DNA of 64,000 bases from Psychrobium sp. MM17-31 (lineage in GTDB: Bacteria > Pseudomonadota > Gammaproteobacteria > Enterobacterales > Psychrobiaceae): NCBI RefSeq assembly GCF_022347785.1, contig NZ_JAKRGA010000005.1, positions 99,519 through 163,518 on the forward strand. Reading direction: 5' to 3'. Shown here in pieces: positions 18,838 through 28,784 of the stretch. The translations under genes and the position numbers were made by a program. Under the pieces are notes generated by a model that ran no database searches, was not told the DNA's origin, and saw nothing but the letters and a program-made list of their open reading frames with translations. Each line of letters starts with the position of its first letter. Within the stretch, counting starts at the first letter, position 1.

Positions 18838-19233
18838 ATGTTTTCATTGACCATTACACCGCGATTTTTAGAAACCGATGCCCTCGGACACATCAACAAC
18901 ACCGTTTTTCCAATGTGGTTTGAGTCTGGTCGCGATCCTATTTTTATGTTCTTTACCCCAGATCTCGACGTTAATAATTGGAAATTAATGTTGGGTGGTA
19001 TTAGCGTTAGCTATCACGCCGAAACCCACTTTGGCAGCGATGTTGAAATTCGCACCTATATCGCCCGTATCGGAAATAGCTCGTTCGATATCTATCAAGA
19101 ATGTTGGCAAAACGGCGTTAAAACTGCCAGCGGTAAGGCAGCAATGATTCACTACTGCCACAAAGAAAAGAAAAGTGTGCCGTTAACGCCAGAGCTTCGC
19201 GAGAAGTTGCAACAACACATGCTTGAAGAGTAA
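18838..19233 (+). CDS. Acyl-CoA thioesterase (4HBT family)
   Basis: 131 residues, a single hot-dog fold. The motif TDALGHINNTVFPMWFE near the N-terminus carries the catalytic Asp and HINN of the 4-hydroxybenzoyl-CoA thioesterase/YbgC group. It would hydrolyse an acyl-CoA in the cytoplasm; chain preference is unknown. ATG 18838 follows AGGATGACGCT. It is divergent from tmcA. Confidence 0.88.
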   Translation: MFSLTITPRFLETDALGHINNTVFPMWFESGRDPIFMFFTPDLDVNNWKLMLGGISVSYHAETHFGSDVEIRTYIARIGNSSFDIYQECWQNGVKTASGKAAMIHYCHKEKKSVPLTPELREKLQQHMLEE

Positions 19234-19254
19234 TTTTTTCTTATTAGATTCAAT

Positions 19255-21297
19255 TTACTTAAATTCAGTTTTCAGAATATCGCCGCTTCGGCCTTCTTCG
19301 TAACTCACTACTAGGTGATTATCGAGTACATCGAAGCCGGCGACAAATAACCATTTGCCAAGCGATTCCTGCTGCTTAGTCAACAACGACACGCGAATAA
19401 ATTCACTGTAAACACCTTGTCGCTTCAAATAAATCAATGAATCACCATCGACTTTAACGTCAATACCGCCTGAAAATACGCGATCTAGCGTAACCGACGT
19501 CGGCTCTGCGCGCTCTTCATCAGCAAACCATTGATAAACCTGATAAGTACCTTGCTCAACAAAAAACAATCGCTGCGCCTTGGTGTCGCTAAATGCCGCC
19601 TGCCAACGAGGATTACCATCGCTAAATGCGTTGGTGGTTAAATCGTAATAACGCAGCAGTGGCGTGGTATCGCGCAATATGCCAAAGGCAATACGCGTAT
19701 TCGATAACCATGCAGCGGAGATAGAAGAGCCATCGTCAATATCAATAATTTTGCTGGAATTATCGGCTAAAGACAGCAAGGTTAGTTGCGCCGTACTGCC
19801 GAGCAGCAGCGTTTTGCCATCCGGTGATACATCGATAGTGTCTACATCAGGCTCTTGCTCGAAGTGGGTAAGCTGTTTTATTTGACCAGTAACTTCATCC
19901 GCCTCAAAAATTTGCGAATGTCCGTTGCGCTTAGATAGGAAATACCAGCGTTTAGTGGATGGCGAAAAGGTTGGTAGCTTGTCGTAGACCGCTGAATTAA
20001 AGCGGCGACTAACCTCACCTGTTGCCAAGTTGATTAACTCATTGTCGTTGTTCATTTGAAACGAAGTAAAGTAATAGTCGCGACCATTGGGAAAACGGCT
20101 AAAATTATGCGCCACACGATTCGACGTACTCACCAAACTCATAATTGGCGTACCATCGATTTTAGTTTGTACTATTTCATGGGAGTAGGCATTTGTCGCC
20201 GTGACTATGCTTTCGCCATCATGATGCCAAATAGCTCGATAGACAAAACGCGGCCACTTGCCTTTGTTGGTGAGCTGATTGTTTTTTCTATCTAGCACAT
20301 ACAAGTTACTGTATTCACTATCTTCATTGGCAGATAGAATCAATAATTGCTGACCGTCGTCAGATAAATCAAAACCATAGTTACCGCTACTTTTCGCATT
20401 AGGCTGGTTAATAGCTTCGCGCGTTTTATTTGCCATGCTGTAGCGATAGATCTGATTCGGCGCAAAACTGACTTCGCGACCCGCGTATAAAATGCCCTCG
20501 TTATTATCAATCAACGCCATTTGCCTAATATAAAGTGCATTACAGGGTGACAGTGTGGAGACGGTTCCTGCAAGATCATAGCGTTTAAACTGACACTGTT
20601 GCTCTGGATAGTCAGTAAAAACAATAAAATCGCTGTTAGACGACCAAGCTATTTCCGCCGAGGTCGCTAAATCAGCCACCTTTACTTCTTTTTCAGAACC
20701 ATCGAGATGCCTTAGCCACAATTCACCAACACCGTTTCTCGGATCATTGCGAGTATAAGCAAGATAGTTTCCATTGGGTGATACAGCAGGCGAAAACTCA
20801 ACGCCGGAATGTCTGGTTAAAGGCTGAAGCTGCAGGTTGGTATAGGTTTTTTCCGCCGATTTATTGGAAAAGCCTTGCCACGCAATAGCAGCCACAGCTA
20901 ATAGCAAACTTAAAATAAATACCGGTTTTACATTGGATGATTTAGGCGCGGCCTCATCTTTCTGACCAGCGGTCACTTTATCTTCTTGAGGAGCAATAGG
21001 TGCAATAAAACAATAACCCTGCTTGGGAATAGTTTTAATAAAAGTCGGCGCTTTGGGATTATCAGCCAATAACTGACGTAAATTAGCCACCATTTTGTTG
21101 ACGGCATTGTCGCTAACAATAACTCCCTGATTAACTGTTTCAATGATCTCATCGCGGCTAATCACTTGATTAGCTTGCTCAATAAAGAGCATCAGCAGCG
21201 CATGTTGCTTAGGTTCAAGGGAAATTTCATTGCCATCATTCCACATCAGCGGCAACTGACTATCGATGACAAATTGATTTACGCGAAGATATCTCAT
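19255..21297 (-). CDS. CadC-like membrane-bound winged-helix regulator with beta-propeller sensor
   Basis: 680 residues. N-terminal OmpR/PhoB-type winged helix (about 1-105; SLEPKQHALLMLFIEQA and NKMVANLRQLL), then one membrane segment (about 127-145, ILSLLLAVAAIAW), then a periplasmic region of TolB/PD40 beta-propeller blades (repeated SPDGKTLLLGS-like turns). No histidine kinase partner or receiver domain: it is a one-component regulator expected to sense in the periplasm and bind DNA from the membrane. It is divergent from the CBM9/DUF5916 gene (210 bp between starts), the likely target. Confidence 0.88.
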   Translation of the reverse strand: MRYLRVNQFVIDSQLPLMWNDGNEISLEPKQHALLMLFIEQANQVISRDEIIETVNQGVIVSDNAVNKMVANLRQLLADNPKAPTFIKTIPKQGYCFIAPIAPQEDKVTAGQKDEAAPKSSNVKPVFILSLLLAVAAIAWQGFSNKSAEKTYTNLQLQPLTRHSGVEFSPAVSPNGNYLAYTRNDPRNGVGELWLRHLDGSEKEVKVADLATSAEIAWSSNSDFIVFTDYPEQQCQFKRYDLAGTVSTLSPCNALYIRQMALIDNNEGILYAGREVSFAPNQIYRYSMANKTREAINQPNAKSSGNYGFDLSDDGQQLLILSANEDSEYSNLYVLDRKNNQLTNKGKWPRFVYRAIWHHDGESIVTATNAYSHEIVQTKIDGTPIMSLVSTSNRVAHNFSRFPNGRDYYFTSFQMNNDNELINLATGEVSRRFNSAVYDKLPTFSPSTKRWYFLSKRNGHSQIFEADEVTGQIKQLTHFEQEPDVDTIDVSPDGKTLLLGSTAQLTLLSLADNSSKIIDIDDGSSISAAWLSNTRIAFGILRDTTPLLRYYDLTTNAFSDGNPRWQAAFSDTKAQRLFFVEQGTYQVYQWFADEERAEPTSVTLDRVFSGGIDVKVDGDSLIYLKRQGVYSEFIRVSLLTKQQESLGKWLFVAGFDVLDNHLVVSYEEGRSGDILKTEFK

Positions 21298-21507
21298 TGA
21301 ATCGTTTTTTATTATTTTTGATCGGCGAGTGAGTTTATTATCTACAGCTAATGAAAACCCGTCAACTACGCTTCAATTGCACAATAAACCGACAAAAACC
21401 ACCAAAAATCACAACTCCTTCACCTTTTTTCACCACTTCACCACGACTTTAAGCCCCGTCACGCCGAAGCTAGACAGCGTTAACTCTCTCGTAACGGAAA
21501 ACAAAAA

Positions 21508-23862
21508 ATGCATCAACTTACATGGTTAAACAAAATCAAAAACACCGCACTGTGGACAGCGATACTCGCATCGAGCCTCTCAGTATCAATGCATACATGG
21601 GCGGCAGATAAGTTCACTCTCAGCAAACAGCAAGACGCGCCAACCATTGACGGCAAACTCGATGAACCGATGTGGAAACTCGCTACTCCAATTGAGCTCA
21701 AATATGAAAACAATCCTGGCAACGGTATTGCGGCTCCCGTAAAAACTATTGGCTATTTATATCAAGACGGCCAAGCGCTTCATATTGCGCTTAGAGCTTA
21801 TGATCCACAGCCAGAGAACATTCGCGGCTCTTTGCGAGCACACGATAAGATTTGGCAAGACGATAACATGGGCATCATCCTCGATACCTTTAACGACGAG
21901 CGCAACGCCTATCTATTTTTCGTTAACCCAAAAGGCGCACAGTCAGACGCCATTATTAACGATGACAACGGTTGGCGTGAAGACGATGCTTGGGATGCCA
22001 TTTGGCACAGTGCCGCTCAGCTAACAGATGATGGTTGGACGGCTGAAATTAGCATTCCATTTGCCGCATTGCGCTTTAAAGACGAACAAGACATTCAGCG
22101 CTGGGGCTTTACCTTATGGCGTAACTATCCGCGTGAAGTTCGTCATCAGCTCGCCAGTTATCAGGGAGATCGCGACTCGACCTGTTCTCTGTGTCTGTAT
22201 AACAAACTGGATGGCTTCGAGGGTGCTAAAGCCAGTAACAACATCCAAGTGACGCCAACTGCAACTATCAAGCGCAGCGATGGTAAAGCGACGTCAAATG
22301 ACTCATGGTCAAATGGCGATAGCGAACAAGATCTAGGATTAGATTTGCGCTGGGGCATGACCCAAAACAGTGTGCTAAACCTAACTATCAACCCTGATTT
22401 TTCACAAGTGGAGGCAGATTCTACTGAGCTAGACATCAATAACACCTTCGCTCTTTATACGCGTGAAAAACGCCCATTCTTTTTAGACGGTGCCGATAAC
22501 TTCAAAACCAGTCGCTTAAATCTGGTACACACACGCAATATCAACCAGCCTGATTACGGCGTTAAGGTCACCGGCAAAAGCGGCGCACATTCCTACGGTG
22601 TACTAACCGCTAAAGATCAGCAAACCAGCTTCCTGCTACCATCGGCTCAAGGCTCTCGTAATATTACATTGACCGATAATGGCGCTTCGCTAACCAGCAC
22701 CAATCATCTGCTGCGTTATAAAAATGATTTGGGCAATCGCGATAACATTGGTTTCTTCGTGTCGCATCGCGATGCAGACGATTATCGCAATACCGTCGTC
22801 AGCGGTGACGGCAACCATTGGTTTAGCAAGCAAGATAGTCTGCAATATCAAGTGGCCTATTCTAAAAGTGACAACCCGCTGCAAGAAGCTCTCGATTATG
22901 GCCTTGAACAATCACAAAGCGATCACGCCATCGAACTTAATTACAGTCATTCACAAAAAGACTATAACTACTGCGCCACCTATACCGATATCGGCGAAGA
23001 TTTTCGCGCAGATTTAGGTTTCATTGGTCAGGTTGACTATAAGAAATTACTCATTGGTGGCGGCCAAACCTTTTATAACGACGATGACAAAACCCAATTC
23101 GTCAATCGCTATGGTTACTTTGCTAGCGCTCAAAGCTCGCAAAATCAGGCAGGTGAGAAACTTGGGCACAACGTCGATGTGCGCGGTTTTATCAATGGTA
23201 AAAAACAAGCATTCGCCAATTTCGGCTTTATGAACAATGAGTCGCTGTACGATAGCCAATACAATCGCGACGGTGGCGAGTTGTATAATCACACCCAATT
23301 TGTCAGCTACTCAAGCATTAACCCGACGGCAGATTTAAAACTTCAGTTTTTCACCCGCATCGGTAAACAAATTGACTATGCAAACGCTCAGCTAGCCGAC
23401 CAGTTTTACTTGCACACTACGATTAATTATCAATTTAATCAGCACTTTGCACTCACATTCAATAACTACTTCAACCGCTTAGATGTCGATGCGCAACAAG
23501 CTATGGTAGGCGGAAAGAGTGTGAATATAGAAGGCGGCCGCCTGTTTCGCGCGAGTAAGAGTGATTTGAATATGGCGTATCAATTCGACCAAAAGAATCA
23601 GTTAAAGCTCATCGTGCAATACACAGATATTGATCGCAATCCGCTGCTGTACAAGGCGAATCACGACAGTGATAGCAATAACGATTACAGCGCCGAAACG
23701 CGATTCTTTTCGACGCAATTGCTGTATACCTACAAAATCAACCCACAATCACTGGTTTACGTAGGTTATTCAGATAGTGGTTATCAACCGCAAGGTGACG
23801 ACTCGCTACATCGCGATCGCCGCACCTTCTTCGCTAAATTTAGCTACGCGTGGCAAGGCTAA
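21508..23862 (+). CDS. CBM9-like / DUF5916 outer-membrane-type protein
   Basis: 784 residues with a signal peptide ending near residue 33 (SVSMHTWA). Residues about 38-235 form a carbohydrate-binding-family-9-like domain (APTIDGKLDEPMWKLA, RWGFTLWRNYPREV), followed by a DUF5916 domain that looks like a large beta-barrel with alternating strands and ends in TFFAKFSYAW. The family is often found with regulators and TonB receptors in marine bacteria, but its ligand and role are unknown. It is divergent from the CadC-like regulator and converges with the GNAT gene 8 bp away. Confidence 0.88.
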   Translation: MHQLTWLNKIKNTALWTAILASSLSVSMHTWAADKFTLSKQQDAPTIDGKLDEPMWKLATPIELKYENNPGNGIAAPVKTIGYLYQDGQALHIALRAYDPQPENIRGSLRAHDKIWQDDNMGIILDTFNDERNAYLFFVNPKGAQSDAIINDDNGWREDDAWDAIWHSAAQLTDDGWTAEISIPFAALRFKDEQDIQRWGFTLWRNYPREVRHQLASYQGDRDSTCSLCLYNKLDGFEGAKASNNIQVTPTATIKRSDGKATSNDSWSNGDSEQDLGLDLRWGMTQNSVLNLTINPDFSQVEADSTELDINNTFALYTREKRPFFLDGADNFKTSRLNLVHTRNINQPDYGVKVTGKSGAHSYGVLTAKDQQTSFLLPSAQGSRNITLTDNGASLTSTNHLLRYKNDLGNRDNIGFFVSHRDADDYRNTVVSGDGNHWFSKQDSLQYQVAYSKSDNPLQEALDYGLEQSQSDHAIELNYSHSQKDYNYCATYTDIGEDFRADLGFIGQVDYKKLLIGGGQTFYNDDDKTQFVNRYGYFASAQSSQNQAGEKLGHNVDVRGFINGKKQAFANFGFMNNESLYDSQYNRDGGELYNHTQFVSYSSINPTADLKLQFFTRIGKQIDYANAQLADQFYLHTTINYQFNQHFALTFNNYFNRLDVDAQQAMVGGKSVNIEGGRLFRASKSDLNMAYQFDQKNQLKLIVQYTDIDRNPLLYKANHDSDSNNDYSAETRFFSTQLLYTYKINPQSLVYVGYSDSGYQPQGDDSLHRDRRTFFAKFSYAWQG

Positions 23863-23869
23863 CGATAAG

Positions 23870-24316
23870 CTAAACATCCCAACGGCACATTCCTTTGATA
23901 TCAACCTGTGCCCCTAATTTACTGTAGAAATTGATAGCGTTTTCGTTATCTTTTTCTACTTCCCAACGAATTCGATTACATCCCGCTTCACGGCATATAT
24001 CCCGCGCTTTGTTCATCAAATGTAATCCAACTTTTTGGCTGCGGTACTGTTGATGAACATATAAATCGTCAAGCCCCATGTAGGTGACGCCACGCCAAAT
24101 TGAATAATTCCAGGTATAGCTGCAGTAGCCTGCTATCTCACCATCAATTTCGGCTAACACAGCACCGAATTTAGGCGAATCACCAAAGCCTGCACGCTTA
24201 ATTTCAGCGGGTGATGTTTCTACAAAATGTGTCTGCTGATGAAAGTCAGCTATCGCGAGAATGAAGTTATAAAGCGTATCAACATCATCAATTGTCGCTT
24301 GTCGTATAGTTATCAT
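23870..24316 (-). CDS. GNAT family N-acetyltransferase
   Basis: About 148 residues from ATG 24316, which has AGGA at proper distance; the frame continues to a TTG at 24334 that I do not favour. The acetyl-CoA-binding region reads DDLYVHQQYRSQKVGLHLM, followed by the NENAINFYSKLGA motif common in small-molecule acetyltransferases of the diamine acetyltransferase type. Cytoplasmic; substrate unknown. Confidence 0.9.
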   Translation of the reverse strand: MITIRQATIDDVDTLYNFILAIADFHQQTHFVETSPAEIKRAGFGDSPKFGAVLAEIDGEIAGYCSYTWNYSIWRGVTYMGLDDLYVHQQYRSQKVGLHLMNKARDICREAGCNRIRWEVEKDNENAINFYSKLGAQVDIKGMCRWDV

Positions 24317-24517
24317 TGGTCGTCCTGTTAGCAATAATTAACGGCTTCTAACTTAATGAAATAAATGAGTAAATCCATCATTAATTCGCCTGACTGACCA
24401 AGAAGAATGACACGAACATTATTAACATATTGATAAATAATAAAAATAATTAGTGGTACTATGATTGCTTTAGGCTATGCTACCTAACGACAGCAAACGG
24501 GTATTTAAGGATTATTC

Positions 24518-25348
24518 ATGCACCCCACTCCACAACACAACGCCACGCGTTCTATTTGGCTGATCAGCCAATTTGAGTTAACGCGCTTATTTCTCACCAA
24601 ACGCGGCGCCATATTGCTAGCAGCGTTCGCCATTGTTTGGTTTCTAATTCTGAAATACCCCGTTTCTTACTCGGTAAGTATCTTGGCCAACGAAAATTTC
24701 GGCGAAAATATCTCGGTATTCTCAAGCCAGCTTAACTTAGATTACTTATTACAGTGGGCCTATTCAGAAGTCGCGGTCTATTGGTTGTTCGCTATTTTCG
24801 TGTTCCCATTTATCGCCGTACTGATGACTTCTGATCAAACGGCATCGGATGCTACCCGCGGCACTATTCGCTTTTTGCTACTGCGTACTTCTCGCAGTCA
24901 ATTACTTTTCGGTCGCTTCCTCGGCCAAGCAATGATCATCAGCATTCTCATTGGCTTAACGATGTCTGCCGCTTATGTGATGGGTATTTGGCGTGAACCG
25001 ACTGGCGTACTTTATGCCGTGCCGCAGCTTTTACTAGTTGCCGTTAATCTTGTAGTCGCCTGCTTGCCTTTCATCGCATTAATGGCGCTGTTTAACGTGT
25101 GGGTTCAATCTTCTAAATTAAGTGTTGCCTTCACTATCATTCTGCTGCCGATCCTCAATGGGTTAATTAGCTGGTTAACTGGCTATTTCGAGCCTATCGA
25201 AACATTAAATTACGCCCTGCCAGGTGTTCAGCTAACTGACACAGTACAGAATGCCAATTTGAGCTTTTTCTCAATGTCGATTCCACTCACTCAAACTGTC
25301 ATTTATCTTGGCTTAGCAAACTTCGTCTTAACAAGGAAAGCACTATGA
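24518..25348 (+). CDS. ABC-2 type transporter permease
   Basis: 276 residues with six predicted membrane segments (first at about 31-48, last at about 255-270). The SDQTASDATRGTIRFLLLRTSRSQLLFGRF stretch after the second segment is the usual ABC-2 coupling region. ATG 24518 follows AAGGA. It overlaps the ATPase gene by 4 bp, so the two form an export unit. Substrate unknown. Confidence 0.9.
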   Translation: MHPTPQHNATRSIWLISQFELTRLFLTKRGAILLAAFAIVWFLILKYPVSYSVSILANENFGENISVFSSQLNLDYLLQWAYSEVAVYWLFAIFVFPFIAVLMTSDQTASDATRGTIRFLLLRTSRSQLLFGRFLGQAMIISILIGLTMSAAYVMGIWREPTGVLYAVPQLLLVAVNLVVACLPFIALMALFNVWVQSSKLSVAFTIILLPILNGLISWLTGYFEPIETLNYALPGVQLTDTVQNANLSFFSMSIPLTQTVIYLGLANFVLTRKAL

Positions 25349-26247
25349 GCACATTAATTAGTTGTCACAACGTCAATAAATTCTTCGGCTCAAAACAAGC
25401 GCTTAAGGACGTAAGTTTTGAACTAAATGTCGGTGAAACTACCGCACTTGTCGGTCCCAATGGCGCAGGTAAAACAACCTTATTCAGCATCTTGTGTAAT
25501 TATCATCTACCAAGCTCAGGCCAAGTCACCATCTTTAGGGAAAAACCTGGTAGCACAGCGTTAATAGGACGCATGGGCGCCTTACCACAAGACGCCCAAC
25601 TCGACCCGCGCTTTGCCATTAAGCATCAATTAGAGCTTTATGCAAAGTTACAAGGGTTTGGCAAAAAAGACGCCGCCAAAGAGTGTGAGCGAGTACTTGA
25701 ACGCGTTGAATTATCTCAGGTATTAAACGAGCGACCAGCGGCGCTAAGCCACGGCATGCGAAAGCGCGTAACCATTGCTCAAGCGCTAATCGGTAGCCCT
25801 GAATTAGTAATGCTTGACGAACCAACAGCGGGCCTCGATCCTGCGAATGCCCGCAACATTCGTCAATTAGTGATGGATTTATCTGGTGACGCGAGTTTTA
25901 TTATTAGCTCCCACAATCTGGATGAGTTAGAGCGTCTATGTTCAACCGTGTTATTGCTAGAGCAAGGCAATCTCTCCCAACAAGAAATCGGTCAGCAGTC
26001 GCAAAACCAATTGCAAAGCATCACCTTATTATTAGAACCAACACAACTCGAAGCTGCTAATTTATTAGCTAATATTCAAGGGGTTAATAATGTTGAAGCA
26101 GTCAACAAGCAAGAGTTTGTTATCAGTTACGACGCGCTAAATTCGCCGCAATTTGATATTGAGCTCATTCAAGGTGTTCAGCAACAAGGATTGCAATATC
26201 GCCAGTTAACCAAAGGCCTTTCACTCGAACAACAGTTATTTTCATAA
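25345..26247 (+). CDS. ABC transporter ATP-binding protein (ABC-2 exporter)
   Basis: 300 residues: an ABC ATPase domain (about 1-215) with Walker A GPNGAGKTT, signature LSHGMRKRVTIAQAL, Walker B LVMLDEPTAGLDP and switch SSHNLDELE, then an accessory C-terminal domain. The signature Gln/Gly positions are altered to SHGM, as is common in CcmA-type exporters. It starts inside the permease stop (ATGA) and would power that permease. Confidence 0.93.
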   Translation: MSTLISCHNVNKFFGSKQALKDVSFELNVGETTALVGPNGAGKTTLFSILCNYHLPSSGQVTIFREKPGSTALIGRMGALPQDAQLDPRFAIKHQLELYAKLQGFGKKDAAKECERVLERVELSQVLNERPAALSHGMRKRVTIAQALIGSPELVMLDEPTAGLDPANARNIRQLVMDLSGDASFIISSHNLDELERLCSTVLLLEQGNLSQQEIGQQSQNQLQSITLLLEPTQLEAANLLANIQGVNNVEAVNKQEFVISYDALNSPQFDIELIQGVQQQGLQYRQLTKGLSLEQQLFS

Positions 26248-26342
26248 CTTTCCTCTGGCAGCTGGCCATACAAGTTAGCTGCCTAATTCTCTAAAAATTG
26301 TTAGTTGCATCTATTAACACCAGTAGTTACGCTAGTTAGCCT

Positions 26343-27134
26343 TTGTTTAAAAAACGAATTTCAACTATGTATAAGCTCCTTGCCTTTTTGGTATGCGCTG
26401 TGATTTCCCATTCGATAGTAACGGTTAAAGCCGATACCTTAGCTGTCGTTACCGAGGAGTCATCGCTGCAATATTCTGAAAATGGCAAAGTTGTGGGGAT
26501 TGCAACCGAGCTCGTTAAAGCGGTATTAGCAGAAGCACAATTGGAGGGAGACTTTCGTGTTTATCCTTGGCCTCGAGCTTACGAAATTGCCCAAACGCAA
26601 CCCAACACTTTAATCTACTCGATGACTCGCAGCCCTAAACGAGAAAAACAGTTCAAATGGGTTGGTGAAATCCTTCCGCTTACCTACTATTTTTATCGTT
26701 TAAAAACCAATATATCGGTCAATCCGAGGACGCTTGAAGAAGCCAGAAATGTTCGCATTGGTGTCGCCAAGAACGGTGTCATCCACCAGTACTTAGAGCA
26801 AAAACGTTTTCGCAATATTCGCACTGTGGCCAATTCAACAACTTATCTAAAGATGTTTATGACTGGGCGCGTCGATTTCATTGTTCTCAATAGCTCAAGC
26901 CTTCAATCTTGGTGTAAAAACACCGTTCTTGACTGCAAACTAGTTGAGCCTGTACTGCCAATTGACGACATGTCGACAGGCCTCTATATGGCACTGAGCC
27001 AACAAACTGAAGATAGCCTGCATCTACGTTTAAAAGATGCTTATCAATCAGTTAGAGAACAAGGGATTTATCACAGGATTATGGCAAGTAGATTGCAACC
27101 AGAAGCCACTGAGATCTCAGAAAAAGGCGAGTAA
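26343..27134 (+). CDS. Periplasmic solute-binding protein family 3, array copy 1
   Basis: 263 residues from TTG 26343; ATG 26367 is also possible, but the longer form gives a better basic signal-peptide n-region (FKKR). After a signal peptide ending near VKA, the mature protein is a family 3 bilobal binding protein: VVTEESSLQYSENGK, VYPWPRAYE, KMFMTGRVDFIVLNSSSL. Two cysteines (C-x6-C, CKNTVLDC) conserved in all four copies probably form a disulfide. First of four paralogues with no adjacent uptake permease; the upstream ABC-2 genes are an exporter. Ligand unknown. Confidence 0.85.
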   Translation: MFKKRISTMYKLLAFLVCAVISHSIVTVKADTLAVVTEESSLQYSENGKVVGIATELVKAVLAEAQLEGDFRVYPWPRAYEIAQTQPNTLIYSMTRSPKREKQFKWVGEILPLTYYFYRLKTNISVNPRTLEEARNVRIGVAKNGVIHQYLEQKRFRNIRTVANSTTYLKMFMTGRVDFIVLNSSSLQSWCKNTVLDCKLVEPVLPIDDMSTGLYMALSQQTEDSLHLRLKDAYQSVREQGIYHRIMASRLQPEATEISEKGE

Positions 27135-27197
27135 ATCTATTGATTCTGTAGCGTCTGCTACACTTATTGTTCAATGAGTTGTTGAGCAGTAATCCGA

Positions 27198-27947
27198 TTG
27201 AGCAAAAACCACATAAGTGTGATATTAAAAGTCGTTTGTTTTCTAGTTGGCAGCGCAGTTTGCGTATCTAACGCATCGCCATTACTCGTTATTGCAGAAG
27301 ACAGTGTTTTACAATATCGCAAAGGAAACTCCGTTGCTGGGCCAGCCGCAGAACTCATGAAGGCACTATTGGCGGAGGCTCAACTTACAGGAGACTTTAA
27401 AATTGTTCCTTGGTCTAGAGCCTATAACACTGCGCTAAATCGACCTGATACCATTATTTACTCCATTGCTAAAACCCCCGAAAGAGCAGATTTATTCAAT
27501 TGGATTGGCGAAATCATCCCCCTTAAGTATCAGTTTTACCGTTTAAAATCATCAACTCATGTTAACCCTACCAATATAGAACAGAGTAAAGCATTTACAA
27601 TTGGCGCCATTAGCCGTGGCGCTATTCATCAATATTTACGCCGTGAAAATTATCCAAAGCTTGTCGCCGTTGCTAGCCCCACATCCCACATTAGAATGTT
27701 TATGAATAATCGCTTTGATCTCATTGTCATCGATTCTTCTTCCCTCAACAAAGTGTGTGTGACTACAGAATTGGACTGCAGTTTGATTGAAGCTGTATTA
27801 CCCATTCCACAAATTTCAAATAGCCTATACATCGCATTAAGTAACTCAAGTGATCCTCAAATAACGCAACAGCTCAAAGAAGCCTATAACGCGCTCAAAA
27901 ACAACGGTCGATATCAACAGATTATGGGACCGACTATTGAGAAATAA
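27198..27947 (+). CDS. Periplasmic solute-binding protein family 3, array copy 2
   Basis: 249 residues. There is no nearby ATG; TTG 27198 or GTG 27219 must serve as the start, neither with a good Shine-Dalgarno. Signal peptide ends near VSNA. It is the most divergent copy: the PWPRAY motif is PWSRAY, but the cysteine pair (CVTTELDC), the MFMNNRFDLIVIDSSSL block and the final helix are kept. The weak start makes low expression possible. Confidence 0.8.
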   Translation: MSKNHISVILKVVCFLVGSAVCVSNASPLLVIAEDSVLQYRKGNSVAGPAAELMKALLAEAQLTGDFKIVPWSRAYNTALNRPDTIIYSIAKTPERADLFNWIGEIIPLKYQFYRLKSSTHVNPTNIEQSKAFTIGAISRGAIHQYLRRENYPKLVAVASPTSHIRMFMNNRFDLIVIDSSSLNKVCVTTELDCSLIEAVLPIPQISNSLYIALSNSSDPQITQQLKEAYNALKNNGRYQQIMGPTIEK

Positions 27948-27993
27948 CTATTAGATTTCTATAGCAAAAAACTGTTTAATATATGCTCAATTA

Positions 27994-28767
27994 ATGATTG
28001 GAATAGCAATGCCTTTAAGAACACCACTCCTGACTATCGTCGCCTACTTATCCTTGGTTATGGCAGTATTTCTGAGTAACGGCTCAGCACTCGCGACGAC
28101 GCTCAATGTAGTGACTGAAGAAGGATCATTGCAATTTACTAAAAACAGTCGCGTCGAAGGTGTCGCTACTGATTTAGTAAGGGCGGTGTTAAACGAAGCA
28201 AAGGTCAAAGGCAATATTCGCGTCTACCCTTGGCCTCGAGCTTATGAACAGGCGAAGAGCAAGCCTAATACATTAATCTACTCAATGGCTCGAACACCGC
28301 AGCGAGAAAAAATGTTTAAATGGGTGGGAGAAATATTACCGCTAGACTATCGTTTTTTCCGTTTAAAATTAAATGATAAGGTGAATCCCACCACATTAGA
28401 ACAAGCCAAGAAATTTAAGATAGGTACTGTGAACAATGGTGCTATCCATAGCTATCTAAAGCGCAATAAATTCACGAATCTGAGTAAGGCATCCAATGCC
28501 ACTTCTCATATTAGAATGTTTATGGCGGGACGCTTTGATTTAATCATTCTTAATACTTCACGTCTGCAATCATTGTGTAAAAATACCAAGCTCGACTGTA
28601 ATCGCATTGAACCTATCATTAATATTCCGGAGATCTCAAACGGCCTCTATATGGCCCTGAGCAAACAAACCAGCGATTCGCTTCATAAAAAGCTTACAGC
28701 CGCTTACCAAACACTTAAAACAAGTGGACAGTACGACTCAATCATGGCACAAGAAGTTATTAAGTAA
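27994..28767 (+). CDS. Periplasmic solute-binding protein family 3, array copy 3
   Basis: 257 residues from ATG 27994; ATG 28009 has GGAAT just upstream and may be the real start. Signal peptide ends near ALA. It carries VVTEEGSLQFTKNS, VYPWPRAYEQA, MFMAGRFDLIILNTSRL and the cysteine pair CKNTKLDC. By eye it is closest to copies 1 and 4. It is followed 17 bp later by a small membrane protein gene that interrupts the array. Confidence 0.85.
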   Translation: MIGIAMPLRTPLLTIVAYLSLVMAVFLSNGSALATTLNVVTEEGSLQFTKNSRVEGVATDLVRAVLNEAKVKGNIRVYPWPRAYEQAKSKPNTLIYSMARTPQREKMFKWVGEILPLDYRFFRLKLNDKVNPTTLEQAKKFKIGTVNNGAIHSYLKRNKFTNLSKASNATSHIRMFMAGRFDLIILNTSRLQSLCKNTKLDCNRIEPIINIPEISNGLYMALSKQTSDSLHKKLTAAYQTLKTSGQYDSIMAQEVIK

Positions 28768-28784
28768 CGTCAGGCGAACCGAAT

